Shown here piece by piece: positions 1 to 7,360 of a DNA stretch of 40,328 bases. How positions within the stretch are numbered: position 1 is the first letter of the stretch; every line of letters starts with the position of its first letter. Under the pieces are notes generated by a model that saw only the letters and a program-made list of their open reading frames with translations, was not told where the DNA came from and ran no database searches. The DNA lies in assembly GCF_016905445.1 (NCBI RefSeq), contig NZ_JAFEXF010000051.1:1-40328 (forward strand), read 5' to 3'. The DNA is from Streptomyces sp. G44. GTDB lineage: Bacteria; Actinomycetota; Actinomycetes; Streptomycetales; Streptomycetaceae. Made by a program: the position numbers and the translations under genes.

Positions 1-66
1 GGGAAAACGGCGTGAGACACGCAGGGGGCGGAGAGGTCGGGGGCGCATGGCGCGGAGGCGGGCCCC

Positions 67-79
67 GGGGGACACCCCC
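67..79 (-). terminator. Possible short GC hairpin after the APH-like gene
   Basis: Five G residues, a three-base ACA loop and five C residues form a small hairpin just beyond the stop codon of the leftward APH-like gene. It has no T-tract. Positions 1-86 otherwise hold only G-rich sequence with no gene I can support. Confidence 0.3.
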
Positions 80-86
80 CTTCCAC

Positions 87-1292
87 CTAGCGCCCTGGGG
101 TGTGGGGGCCCGACCGGGGGGCGGGGGGCCCCCGCGGCGTTGTCGTCCGGAACGAGGGGACCCGCCCGACCGCCCCGTGTACCCACCCCCAAAGGGCCCG
201 CTCCGCCCGCCGCTCGTCCGGCACCTCGGCCAGCTTCAGGGGTTCGGCGGCGCGCCGCACCGCCCGGCAGACCCGCGCCGCCGCGAACGCGTAGGCGCCG
301 GCGTCCGGGTCGCCCGGCAGCGCGGTCAGGTCGAGGGCGGCCCGCATCACGTCGGGGAAGACGGACTGGGCGTACTCGAAGTCGAGGTAGACGGGCAGAT
401 CGGTGGCCAGGCCCACGGTCATGTCCCGGTGCCCGGCGCGCACCATCGCCTCGGCCCACAGCTCCTTCATCCGGGTCCGCTCGTCCTTGTCGTACTCCAT
501 GCGTACGAGATGGGTGGCGAGGTCGTGCAGCGGGTCGCCGTACATGGCCAGTTCCCAGTCGATGACGGCGACCCGCTTGCGGCCGACGACGACATTGGCG
601 CGGTGCACGTCGGTGTGGAGGAGGCAGAAGGGCCGCGGCGTCAGGCGGGGGCGGGCCGGATCGTCGCGGAAGGCGGCCATGACGCCGGGGCGGATGCCCA
701 CGGCGGTGAAGAGGTCGTGGAACCGCCATCGGTGGGGGCGGTGCACGCGTTCCTCGGTGAAGCCGATCAGCCAGTCGAGGAACTCCTGGGTCCGCGGCGA
801 CTCCGGCCAGCCCGCGGGCCGGACCGGCAGTTCCTCCCCGGGCACGGAGGCGGTCCTGGCGAAGAACCCGGCGAACGACCGCATCATCGCCTCCCCGACC
901 GGGCCTTCGGGCTGGGCCTCGGAGAGCGCCCGCCCGGCCCGGTAGGAGTGAAGCGACCAGTCCCCGAAGTCCCGCAGGCAGCGCGGCACCTCCGCGAGGT
1001 GCCGGCTCACCACCTTCAACAGCTCCGCCTCACTGGGCCAGATGCGCGGCACCACCTCCACGGTCTCGCGCGGCATCCGGCATTTCACCCGGGCCCGGAA
1101 CGGCATCGTGCGCAGCAGCAGGGCGAGGGTCCAGCTGAGCGGCACGACGTGGTTGACGTTGTGGTGACCGGCCACGACCTCGCGGTCCGGGTGGTCCTTG
1201 TGCGAGTCGGCAAGGCGTCGGATCCACGTCTCGCGGCGCCCGCTCTTCGGCTTCGGCGCCTCGTGGGGGGAGCGAGGCGGAGGTGACGGCAT
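87..1292 (-). CDS. Aminoglycoside phosphotransferase (APH)-like family protein
   Basis: This 401-aa protein has the APH/choline-kinase fold signature. A Brenner-type catalytic loop reads H-T-D-V-H-R-A-N near residue 225 and is followed about 18 residues later by V-I-D-W-E, the metal-binding Asp motif. Family members phosphorylate small hydroxylated substrates with ATP; the substrate cannot be read from the sequence, and most chromosomal Streptomyces copies are not proven resistance genes. I chose the ATG at 1292 rather than an in-frame start at 1340, because the conserved part begins well inside and the upstream extension looks like non-coding sequence. No Shine-Dalgarno is visible before 1292; a TACCCT hexamer 8 nt upstream may mean a leaderless transcript. 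The C-terminal tail is Pro/Arg-rich and probably disordered. The next gene upstream, a HAD hydrolase on the same strand, is 90 nt away, so co-transcription is possible. Confidence 0.75.
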   Translation of the reverse strand: MPSPPPRSPHEAPKPKSGRRETWIRRLADSHKDHPDREVVAGHHNVNHVVPLSWTLALLLRTMPFRARVKCRMPRETVEVVPRIWPSEAELLKVVSRHLAEVPRCLRDFGDWSLHSYRAGRALSEAQPEGPVGEAMMRSFAGFFARTASVPGEELPVRPAGWPESPRTQEFLDWLIGFTEERVHRPHRWRFHDLFTAVGIRPGVMAAFRDDPARPRLTPRPFCLLHTDVHRANVVVGRKRVAVIDWELAMYGDPLHDLATHLVRMEYDKDERTRMKELWAEAMVRAGHRDMTVGLATDLPVYLDFEYAQSVFPDVMRAALDLTALPGDPDAGAYAFAAARVCRAVRRAAEPLKLAEVPDERRAERALWGWVHGAVGRVPSFRTTTPRGPPAPRSGPHTPGR

Positions 1293-1382
1293 GAGCGCAG
1301 AGGGTATCCGGTGACCGGAACCGTTTCTGCGGCTTGCCACGATGTGGACACCGGCGCGGTGTTTGCCGCGTTAGCCCGGGTT

Positions 1383-2135
1383 TCACCTGCTCCCGCGCAG
1401 CCGTTCGAGGAGCGGCTCCAGGGACGGGACCAGATGCCGCGCACCCGCCTCCCGCAGCAGCCGGGCCTTGCGCTCGTTGCGCGCGTAGCCCAGGAAGCCG
1501 ACGCCCGCCCGCTGCGCCGCCTCGAAGTCCGTGGGGGCGTCGCCGATCATCAGGGTGGTCTTCGGGTCGGCGCCCATGGCGCGCACGGCGCGGTGCAGGC
1601 AGTGCGGGTCGGGCTTGAGCAGCCGCAGGTCCCGGGTGCGGCCGTAGATGTGGGGGGCGAAGCACTCCAGGAGGCCGCGCGAGGCGAGGTAACGGCGCAC
1701 CGCGCCCGGGGAGTTGTTAGTGGTGACGGCCAGCCGCGCGCCGACCGCCGTCCAGGTGCGGATCAGCGGGTCGACGTACGGGGTGGGGAAGGCGGACGCC
1801 ACGGCGCTCAGCTCCTGCTGGGTGAGGCGTTTCTCCAGTTCCTCGACCAGGTCGCTGCGGGGGCGGCGGCGGTCGACGGCGCGCAGGACGAGGTAGGGGT
1901 CGGGCTGGCGCCGCTCCTCCTCGGAGAGCAGGCCGGGCAGCCCCAGCCCCGCCAGGCACCGGACCTGGTCCTCGGCCACCTTCCGGGCCGAGTGTCCGGC
2001 GAAGAGCCGGCAGATGGGGCCGTCGAAGTCGAAGAGCACGAAACGAACAGGATCGATCAGGTCATGGATCCTCTCGGTCTCGGTACCGAATGTCTCGGGC
2101 CATATCGCGTCGGATTGCGTCGAGTCAGCGGTCAC
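1383..2135 (-). CDS. HAD-superfamily hydrolase
   Basis: A 250-aa haloacid-dehalogenase-like phosphatase. Motif I is F-D-F-D-G-P near residue 36, with both Asp residues present. Motif II is T-N-N-S, and motifs III/IV lie in K-P-D-P and I-G-D-A-P-T-D-F. The inserted alpha-helical cap and the order of motifs resemble phosphoglycolate phosphatase/beta-phosphoglucomutase relatives. It probably dephosphorylates a small cytosolic metabolite; the substrate is unknown. The GTG start directly abuts the TAG stop of the GntR gene upstream (no spacer) and there is no clear ribosome binding site. Translation may therefore be coupled to that of the regulator, and the two genes probably form one leftward transcript. 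Confidence 0.8.
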   Translation of the reverse strand: MTADSTQSDAIWPETFGTETERIHDLIDPVRFVLFDFDGPICRLFAGHSARKVAEDQVRCLAGLGLPGLLSEEERRQPDPYLVLRAVDRRRPRSDLVEELEKRLTQQELSAVASAFPTPYVDPLIRTWTAVGARLAVTTNNSPGAVRRYLASRGLLECFAPHIYGRTRDLRLLKPDPHCLHRAVRAMGADPKTTLMIGDAPTDFEAAQRAGVGFLGYARNERKARLLREAGARHLVPSLEPLLERLRGSR

Positions 2136-3032
2136 CTAAGAGAGTCTCAGGTCCGAGGTGATGGTTGCCCAGAGTGCGTCGAACCACTTCTGCGACTCCT
2201 CCACGAACAAGGCGTCGCGGGACCCCGGCGCCGCACCGCCGAAGGAGAACAGGGGCGCCTTGACGCCCAGCACGTCATAGAGGTCGAGCACCTCGCTGCC
2301 GCCGTCCGCGTCCAGCTCCAGCCGCTCGCGGCCCAGCGTGTAGTACGCGAGCAGCGCCTCGCGGTGGTTGAGCAGGTACAGCTTGACGGGCGTGGTGAAG
2401 GGCAGCGCGCGGAACCTGACGTCGACCTCGATGCCGTGCGAGGACCGCAGCGCGCGCAGGTTGTGGCGCAGCACCTGGCCCTGGGCGTTGCGCTGGTTGA
2501 GCCAGCGCTGGTGGAGGCGCTCGCGGCTCTCCGCGTCGCACTCGACCGGCACCGGGAACGCCAGCTGGATGTCACTGCTCGGCAGCAGGATCCGCACCTT
2601 GATCGACTGCGGGCGGATACGGCCCTCGTGGATCAGGCGGACCGGCTCCCCGAGGGCGATCATCAGCGTCTCGGCGGTGTAGGAGACCACGTCGATCCGC
2701 ACGTCCCGCTCCGCGAACGCCTCGGCGAGCCGTGGGGCGAGGGCGACCATGGACGGCTGCGGGCCCTGGACCGCGGGAAGCGGGCCCGGCTCGGCGACCC
2801 TCGGCGGGCTGCCCTTGCTGACGTCGGAGAGGAGGCCTTCACCCTGGAGCCTCTTCATCGCCTGGCGCACGGTGCCGCGCTCCACGCCGAACTCCTCGGC
2901 GAGCTCGGCCTGGGTCGGCAGCCGGGCCCCCGCCCTCAGCTCGCCCGCCCGGATGCGGTCACGGATGGCGTCGGCGACCTCCTGGGACGAGAGCTTCCTG
3001 TCGCCGTTCACTGCGCCGTTCTCCTGGGTCAC
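2136..3032 (-). CDS. GntR-type transcriptional regulator, copy 1
   Basis: A 298-aa protein with an N-terminal GntR winged helix (LPTQAELAEEFGVERGTV; the recognition helix lies in this part). The C-terminal domain of about 200 aa is not a standard FCD, UTRA or aminotransferase domain that I recognise. It is shared with the paralogue at 3428-4330, including the conserved blocks W-L-N-Q-R-N-A-Q-G-Q-V-L-R-H-N-L and P-V-K-L-Y-L-L-N. It is likely a ligand-sensing repressor. I chose the GTG at 3032 because a TATCGT -10 hexamer ends 6 nt before it and there is no ribosome binding site, which fits a leaderless mRNA; the paralogue shows the same geometry. The gene is divergent from the small membrane protein at 3164 and abuts the HAD gene downstream. 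Confidence 0.8.
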   Translation of the reverse strand: MTQENGAVNGDRKLSSQEVADAIRDRIRAGELRAGARLPTQAELAEEFGVERGTVRQAMKRLQGEGLLSDVSKGSPPRVAEPGPLPAVQGPQPSMVALAPRLAEAFAERDVRIDVVSYTAETLMIALGEPVRLIHEGRIRPQSIKVRILLPSSDIQLAFPVPVECDAESRERLHQRWLNQRNAQGQVLRHNLRALRSSHGIEVDVRFRALPFTTPVKLYLLNHREALLAYYTLGRERLELDADGGSEVLDLYDVLGVKAPLFSFGGAAPGSRDALFVEESQKWFDALWATITSDLRLS

Positions 3033-3038
3033 AGCCGA

Positions 3039-3071
3039 ACGATACAACTGCGCGCCATCTTAAGGCAGTTG
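3039..3071 (-). promoter_or_regulatory. Leaderless promoter and conserved 27-bp element, GntR copy 1
   Basis: On the minus strand a TATCGT -10 (3039-3044) ends 6 nt before the GTG start. Directly upstream lies a 27-bp element (3045-3071) with outer arms CAACT and AGTTG around a core containing CGCGCCATCTTA. The same element with 3 differences stands at the same place before GntR copy 2 (4343-4369). Its position across the spacer and -35 region suggests an autorepression operator; that function is inference. Confidence 0.6.
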
Positions 3072-3119
3072 AGCGGAAGTTGTTTATCCGGACGAACCAA
3101 GTGGGGACAACTACAGCAG

Positions 3120-3134
3120 AGTTGGTTGCCAACT
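3120..3134. promoter_or_regulatory. Palindrome AGTTGG-N3-CCAACT, candidate GntR operator
   Basis: A perfect 6+6 bp inverted repeat with a 3-bp centre, 30 bp before the ATG of the small membrane gene. Its half-site (AGTTG/CAACT) is the same as the outer arms of the 27-bp element 48 bp away. An extended version occurs at 4417-4433 in the paralogous locus. Confidence 0.6.
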
Positions 3135-3163
3135 TGGTCAAGATGGCAGAAGGGGGAACCATC

Positions 3164-3352
3164 ATGCCCGTCATAGCCCTCCTCGCGGCCGTGGTCGCCG
3201 TCACCGTCGAACAGCTCGTGCAGTGGAAGTACGGCCCGATGGGCATCGCCGGTCTTCTCCTGCTGACCGTCGGCGTCAAGGCGAGGAACGCCACGTGCAG
3301 CTCCCTCGGCGCCGGGGTCCTCGCCCTGCTGGTGACAGGCCCGGCGAGCTGA
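3164..3352 (+). CDS. Small two-helix membrane protein (62 aa)
   Basis: The protein has two hydrophobic segments, residues about 2-17 (I-A-L-L-A-A-V-V-A-V-T-V) and about 30-40 plus 50-60, joined by a short charged turn containing Q-W-K-Y. It carries no catalytic motif and I do not know its function. The ATG at 3164 is preceded at good distance by AGAAGGGGGA, a strong ribosome binding site; an in-frame TTG at 3080 would lie upstream of the operator and is unlikely. The gene is divergent from GntR copy 1 with the two candidate operators between them, so it is probably the regulator's target. The paralogous regulator at 3428 has no such partner. Small Spd-type membrane proteins beside GntR repressors are known from Streptomyces integrative elements, but no transfer genes are present here. 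Confidence 0.65.
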   Translation: MPVIALLAAVVAVTVEQLVQWKYGPMGIAGLLLLTVGVKARNATCSSLGAGVLALLVTGPAS

Positions 3353-3427
3353 TCCGGCCGGCGGCGGAATGCCGCGCCCGGACCGCCACCGGCGCCGGGC
3401 GCCCGGCCCGCCGCCGACTCCGCGCAC

Positions 3428-4330
3428 TCAGCCCGCCGCCAGCTCCAGGTCCCGGCTGATCGTGTTCCACAGCGCGTCGAACCACAGACGGGACTGCTCC
3501 ACGAACGTCGCGTCCCGCAGCCCGTCCCCCCGCCGGAACGGAAAGAGCATCGACTGCGTGCCCTGCGCGTCGTACATCTCCAGGGACTCCTGGCCGATCT
3601 CCTCGTCCCGCTTGGTGAGCGTGTAGTACGCGAAGAGCGCCTCCGAGCCGTTGAGCAGGTACAGCTTCACCGGCGGCGTGAACGGCAGCGCGCGGAACTG
3701 CACCGATACGTCGATGCCGTGCGAGGCCCGCAGCGCAAGGAGGTTGTGGCGCAGCACCTGCCCCTGCGCGTTGCGCTGGTCGAGCCAGCGGCGGTGGACC
3801 CGCCCGCCCTCGTCCTCCCCGCCGTCGACCGCCGCGGGGAAGGCGAGGTCGATGTCGCGGCTCGGCAGCAGCACCCGGACGTCGACCTTGGCCGGTTTGC
3901 GCTGCCCGGCGTGGATCCGCCGGAGCGGTTCGCCGATCGCCATGGTGAGGGAGACGGACGTCAGGCAGAGCGCTTCGATCTCCACGTGCGGCGCGTCGAA
4001 GGCCGCCGAGACCCGTGGCGCGAGGCCCACCATCGTGGGCTGCGGCTGGGCCGCGCCACCACCTCCGAGCATGCGTTCGGACGGTTCGGCCACCGTGGCG
4101 GGGCTGCCCTTGGACACGTTGGACAGGAGGTGCTCACGGTGCAGGATGCGCAGCGCCTCGCGCACGGCCCCGCGCTCCACGCCGAACTCGTCCGCCAGCT
4201 CGGCCTGCGTCGGCATGCGCTGCCCCGGCCGCAGCGAGCCGGACCGGATGCGGTCGCGCAGCACGTCGGCCACCTCGCGGTGGGAGCGCCGCTTCTTGCG
4301 TCCGCCGGGGGGCGCGTGTTCCGTGCTCAC
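3428..4330 (-). CDS. GntR-type transcriptional regulator, copy 2
   Basis: A 300-aa paralogue of the 2136-3032 regulator, collinear over its whole length. It has a GntR winged helix (M-P-T-Q-A-E-L-A-D-E-F-G-V-E-R-G-A-V) and the same C-terminal domain with W-L-D-Q-R-N-A-Q-G-Q-V-L-R-H-N-L and P-V-K-L-Y-L-L-N. The GTG at 4330 is chosen because a TACTGT -10 hexamer ends 6 nt upstream with no ribosome binding site, exactly as in copy 1. The gene ends 76 nt after the membrane-protein stop and converges with it. Tandem paralogues with matching promoters suggest a local duplication. The effector ligand is unknown. Confidence 0.8.
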   Translation of the reverse strand: MSTEHAPPGGRKKRRSHREVADVLRDRIRSGSLRPGQRMPTQAELADEFGVERGAVREALRILHREHLLSNVSKGSPATVAEPSERMLGGGGAAQPQPTMVGLAPRVSAAFDAPHVEIEALCLTSVSLTMAIGEPLRRIHAGQRKPAKVDVRVLLPSRDIDLAFPAAVDGGEDEGGRVHRRWLDQRNAQGQVLRHNLLALRASHGIDVSVQFRALPFTPPVKLYLLNGSEALFAYYTLTKRDEEIGQESLEMYDAQGTQSMLFPFRRGDGLRDATFVEQSRLWFDALWNTISRDLELAAG

Positions 4331-4336
4331 AACCAA

Positions 4337-4369
4337 ACAGTACAACTTCGCGCCATCTTAGGGGAGTTG
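4337..4369 (-). promoter_or_regulatory. Leaderless promoter and conserved 27-bp element, GntR copy 2
   Basis: A TACTGT -10 (4337-4342, minus strand) ends 6 nt before the GTG. It abuts a 27-bp element (4343-4369) that matches the copy 1 element at 24 of 27 positions, again with arms CAACT and AGTTG. Confidence 0.6.
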
Positions 4370-4416
4370 CCGGAAAGGTGGTTATGAGTCGACTCCCAGC
4401 GGAGATAAGTCAGGAG

Positions 4417-4433
4417 AAGTTGGTAGCCAACTT
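4417..4433. promoter_or_regulatory. Palindrome AAGTTGG-TAG-CCAACTT
   Basis: A perfect 7+7 bp inverted repeat, 47 bp from the 27-bp element, the same distance (within 1 bp) as in the first locus. Candidate operator for one or both GntR paralogues; it no longer faces a recognisable gene. Confidence 0.55.
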
Positions 4434-4560
4434 TGGCGACATGGTCAGATCCTTTCGGGGTTGGTCACCGGCCGAACGGGGACCGCCGCCCCGAGCTGGT
4501 CCGACCGGCCGGGCTTCCCTCCGGAGGGGAGCCGGGAGCCCGGCAGGCCGCCGGAAACCC

Positions 4561-4596
4561 GAGCCCCGGCTCCCGGCTACGGGGGAGTCGGGGCTC
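4561..4596 (-). terminator. Hairpin terminator of rsiG
   Basis: The arms GAGCCCCG and CGGGGCTC continue through a G/T (G-U in RNA) position into CTCCC/GGGAG, giving a stem of about 14 bp. It lies 41 nt after the rsiG stop. There is no T-tract, as is common in Streptomyces. Confidence 0.65.
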
Positions 4597-4637
4597 ACTC
4601 TCGACCGGCCGCGCCCCACAAGAGCGCGGCTCCCTCG

Positions 4638-5240
4638 TCACACCAGCAGATCGTCCACCTGCGCCTCGCCCTCGCGGTACCGCCGGGTGATCTCCGCGCT
4701 ACAGTCGTCCGCCGTGCGCTGGAGCGCCTGGCGGCGCCGGGAGACCTGCTGCTCGTACCGGACGAGGCGGCCCATGGCCGCGTGCAGCTCGTCGTCCGTG
4801 CGGGCCGCCAGGTCGGAGAGCGCGACCTCCGCCAGCATCTCCGTGGCCAGCAGGCGGTACTCCTCGCTGTGCGGTGTGCCGAGCGTGACGTGCCGGGCCG
4901 ACGAGCGCTGCCGGGCCGGGGCGTCCGCCAGGATCTCCGAGAGCCGGTCGACGACGGCCGCCTCCAAAGTGGGCTTCAGCGTCTCCCCGCGGCGCGCGAT
5001 CTCGGCCCGCAGGATGTCGATGCGCCCTTGCAGGAGCCGCCGCACGTAGCTGAGGTCGGCCTCGTCCTGCTGCGCTGCCCGGCGCAGCTCACGAAGCTCC
5101 GGCAGACGCCGGGCCGCCAGGTCCCGCACCGGCACCTCGGGCAGCAGCGGACTCGCCGTGCGCTGCGTCGGTGGACGCGGAACCGGTGTGCGCCGCAGTG
5201 AGATGCGGCCGGGCGACTGCCCCGTACTTGGTGTGATCAT
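4638..5240 (-). CDS. rsiG: RsiG, c-di-GMP-binding anti-sigma factor for WhiG
   Basis: A 200-aa protein, mostly long helices. It carries two copies of the c-di-GMP signature E-x3-S-x2-R-x3-Q-x3-D described for Streptomyces RsiG: E60/S64/R67/Q71/D75 and E163/S167/R170/Q174/D178, all ten residues intact. In S. venezuelae, RsiG loaded with a c-di-GMP dimer sequesters the sporulation sigma factor WhiG and so delays sporulation when the second messenger is high. The two motifs sit on helices that pair as a coiled coil, with the N-terminal 35 residues likely flexible. The ATG at 5240 is the only well-placed start. WhiG itself is not in this window. The gene is monocistronic, with its own terminator downstream. 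Confidence 0.9.
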   Translation of the reverse strand: MITPSTGQSPGRISLRRTPVPRPPTQRTASPLLPEVPVRDLAARRLPELRELRRAAQQDEADLSYVRRLLQGRIDILRAEIARRGETLKPTLEAAVVDRLSEILADAPARQRSSARHVTLGTPHSEEYRLLATEMLAEVALSDLAARTDDELHAAMGRLVRYEQQVSRRRQALQRTADDCSAEITRRYREGEAQVDDLLV

Positions 5241-5411
5241 GTTGCTCTACCCGTCCCCTCGACCGGCCGACGCGGTGCGACCGCGTGTGAGCATGGTGCC
5301 ACCCCGAGTGGCCGCTATGTGAATGAGTGCCCACAATCAGCCCCAGATGGGGGGATCCTGAGCATCCGATGGGACCTCCCGGGGTACACACGGCCGCCGC
5401 CGGGGGCACGG

Positions 5412-5417
5412 CATGAT
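5412..5417 (+). promoter_or_regulatory. -10 element CATGAT for leaderless dtd
   Basis: CATGAT ends 6 nt before the dtd ATG and no Shine-Dalgarno is present, so the transcript probably starts at the initiation codon. Confidence 0.45.
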
Positions 5418-5423
5418 GGCCGT

Positions 5424-5861
5424 ATGCGAGCAGTGGTGCAGAGGGTGGACGGCGCGAGCGTGGTCGTCGAGGGTGAGGACGGCCCCGAGACGGTGGGCGA
5501 GATCGACGGCGAGGGCCTGTGCGTCCTGGTGGGCGTCACCCACGACGACACCAAGGAGAAGGCGGCCCAACTGGCCCGCAAGCTGTGGACGTTGCGCATG
5601 CTGGCCGACGAGAAGTCGTGCAGCGACATCGACGCGCCCCTCCTGGTCGTCAGCCAGTTCACGCTCTACGGGGACGCCCGCAAGGGCCGCCGCCCCACCT
5701 GGAACGCGGCGGCCCCCGGCGACGTGGCCGAACCCCTGGTCGACGAGGTCGTGGCGCGGCTGCGGGCCCTCGGGGCGACGGTGGCGACGGGCCGGTTCGG
5801 GGCGCGGATGCGGGTGGGCCTGACGAACGACGGCCCGTTCACGGTGCTGCTGGAGATGTGA
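5424..5861 (+). CDS. dtd: D-aminoacyl-tRNA deacylase
   Basis: A 145-aa protein, the usual length of DTD. It begins M-R-A-V-V-Q-R-V, typical of the family, and carries the active-site strand S-Q-F-T-L-Y-G-D near residue 78 and the cross-subunit Gly-cisPro motif in T-N-D-G-P-F-T near the C-terminus. The homodimer hydrolyses D-amino acids (and glycine mischarged on tRNA-Ala) from tRNA as a translation proofreading step. The ATG at 5424 is chosen because conserved sequence starts there; the frame is open further upstream but without homology. It converges with the YgfZ-like gene across 20 nt of palindromic C/G sequence. Confidence 0.92.
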   Translation: MRAVVQRVDGASVVVEGEDGPETVGEIDGEGLCVLVGVTHDDTKEKAAQLARKLWTLRMLADEKSCSDIDAPLLVVSQFTLYGDARKGRRPTWNAAAPGDVAEPLVDEVVARLRALGATVATGRFGARMRVGLTNDGPFTVLLEM

Positions 5862-5881
5862 CACCCCGCGCCCCGGGGCGG

Positions 5882-6847
5882 CTACGGCTCGACGACGACT
5901 TCCTGCGCCGCGGCCACGTCCCCGGCGACGAGCTCCGCGTCCACCGGCACGTTCCGCTTGACGAGAGCCAGCGCGATGGGCCCCAGCTCGTGGTGGCGCA
6001 CGGCGGTCGTCACGAACCCCAGCTTCCGCCCGTCGGCCCCGTCGGCGGCGAGCTGGAGCGGCGTACCCGCCACCGGCAGGTGCACCTCGCTGCCGTCCAG
6101 GTGGAGGAAGACCAGGCGGCGCGGCGGCTTCCCCAGGTTCTGGACCCGGGCCACGGTCTCCTGTCCGCGGTAGCAGCCCTTCTGGAGGTGCACGGCCGTG
6201 CCGATCCAGCCCAGCTCGTGGGGGATCGTGCGGTGGTCGGTCTCGAAGCCGAGGCGGGGCCGGTGGGCCTCCACCCGCAGCGCCTCGTACGCGAGGAGCC
6301 CGGCCGCCGGGCCGTTGTCCGCCGCGTACGCCTCCAGGTCCGTGCGCGGCAGGAACAGGTCCCGGCCGTGTGCCGTCTCGCGAACGGCGACTCCCTCGGG
6401 GACCGGGGCGATGGAACCGGCGGGCAGGTGGACGACGGCGAACTCGTCGGTGCGGTCGGCGACTTCGACGCGGTAGAAGAACTTCATGCTCTCCAGGTAC
6501 GCCATGAGCGCGTCCTGCGTGCCGGGCTCGACGTGCGCCCAGACGGTCTCGCCGTCGTCCACGAGATACAGGGCGTGCTCGATGTGGCCGTTGGCGGAGA
6601 GGATCAGCGCTTCGGTGGCCTGTCCCGGGGGCAGCTCGCTGACGTGCTGGGTGAGCAGCAGGTGCAGCCAGCTCAGCCGGTCGGAGCCGGTGACGGTGAC
6701 CACACCGCGGTGGGAGAGGTCGACGAAGCCGGTGCCGTCGGCGAGGGCGCGCTGCTCGCGGAACAGTTCGCCGTAGTGGGCGGCGACGCCTTCGTCCACA
6801 CCCTCGGCGGGGACGGCGCCGGGCAGGGACAACAGGGGGCTCTTCAT
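5882..6847 (-). CDS. ygfZ: YgfZ/GcvT-like folate-binding protein
   Basis: A 321-aa protein with the YgfZ signature K-G-C-Y-R-G-Q-E around residue 224, within a GcvT-type aminomethyltransferase fold. YgfZ/Iba57 proteins bind tetrahydrofolate and support assembly or repair of certain iron-sulfur enzymes, with the Cys of the signature important. I chose the ATG at 6847 (start M-K-S-P-L-L) because the frame upstream of it carries no conserved sequence. It lies 56 nt after the nur stop on the same strand, so read-through from nur is possible. The symbol follows the family name. Confidence 0.85.
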   Translation of the reverse strand: MKSPLLSLPGAVPAEGVDEGVAAHYGELFREQRALADGTGFVDLSHRGVVTVTGSDRLSWLHLLLTQHVSELPPGQATEALILSANGHIEHALYLVDDGETVWAHVEPGTQDALMAYLESMKFFYRVEVADRTDEFAVVHLPAGSIAPVPEGVAVRETAHGRDLFLPRTDLEAYAADNGPAAGLLAYEALRVEAHRPRLGFETDHRTIPHELGWIGTAVHLQKGCYRGQETVARVQNLGKPPRRLVFLHLDGSEVHLPVAGTPLQLAADGADGRKLGFVTTAVRHHELGPIALALVKRNVPVDAELVAGDVAAAQEVVVEP

Positions 6848-6903
6848 GTTCACAAAGAGTACGACCCGCGGGCCCCCGCTTTTATTTCTGCCGGCGCCTG
6901 CCG

Positions 6904-7344
6904 CTACTTCCGGCGGCACTTCCGGCACTGCCCGAAGATCGCGAAGTGCTTCAGGTCGGTGTCAAAGCCGAAGGTCTCGCGCAGCTTGGCGGTGAACTCC
7001 GCGGCGACCTCGGTGTCGGCCTCGATGACGTCCGCGCAGTCCCGGCAGACCAGGTGCATGTGGTGGTGGCGGTCGGCCAGGTGGTACGTCGGCGCGCCGT
7101 GCCCGAGGTGGGCGTGGCTGACCAGGCCCAGCTCCTCCAGGAGCTCCAGGGTCCGGTACACCGTGGAGATGTTGACCCCCGACGCCGTCTTGCGCACTTC
7201 GCAGAGGATGTCGTCGGGGGTCGCGTGCTCAAGGGTGTCGACGGCTTCGAGAACGAGCTGACGCTGCGGCGTCAGCCGGTAGCCGCGCTGCCGCAGATCG
7301 CTCTTCCAGTCGGAGCCGGTGCTCCTGGAGTCGGTGCTCGCCAC
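6904..7344 (-). CDS. nur: Nur, nickel-responsive Fur-family repressor
   Basis: A 146-aa Fur-family protein: winged helix (residues about 15-85) then a dimerisation domain. The metal ligands known from the S. coelicolor Nur structure are all present with a 7-residue offset: Ni-site H77, H79 and H133 (H70/H72/H126 in Nur), and M-site H40, H93, H95 and H97 (H33/H86/H88/H90). This pattern separates it from Zur, CatR and FurA. Nickel-loaded Nur represses nickel uptake and the iron superoxide dismutase gene in S. coelicolor. A C-x2-C pair occurs at 100/103 and a second at 139/142 near the end. The GTG start at 7344 has a TAGACT -10 ending 7 nt upstream, so it is probably leaderless. The promoter lies in the gap after the nitrobindin-like gene. 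No nickel transporter or sodF is nearby. Confidence 0.88.
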   Translation of the reverse strand: MASTDSRSTGSDWKSDLRQRGYRLTPQRQLVLEAVDTLEHATPDDILCEVRKTASGVNISTVYRTLELLEELGLVSHAHLGHGAPTYHLADRHHHMHLVCRDCADVIEADTEVAAEFTAKLRETFGFDTDLKHFAIFGQCRKCRRK

Positions 7345-7360
7345 ACCAGAGAGTCTAGGT

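Larger units (their letters stand above)
4331..4637. other. Intergenic region between GntR copy 2 and rsiG
   Basis: This 307-bp gap holds the GntR copy 2 promoter and element (4337-4369), a second palindrome (4417-4433) and the rsiG terminator (4561-4596). Rightward frames after the palindrome give only Pro/Arg-rich products with no membrane segment. I see no counterpart of the small membrane gene found at the first locus. Confidence 0.6.

Noticed and set aside
4440..4640. A rightward small ORF behind the second GntR palindrome as counterpart of the small membrane gene
   Set aside because: Frames there encode Pro/Arg-rich sequence without hydrophobic helices and without a ribosome binding site.
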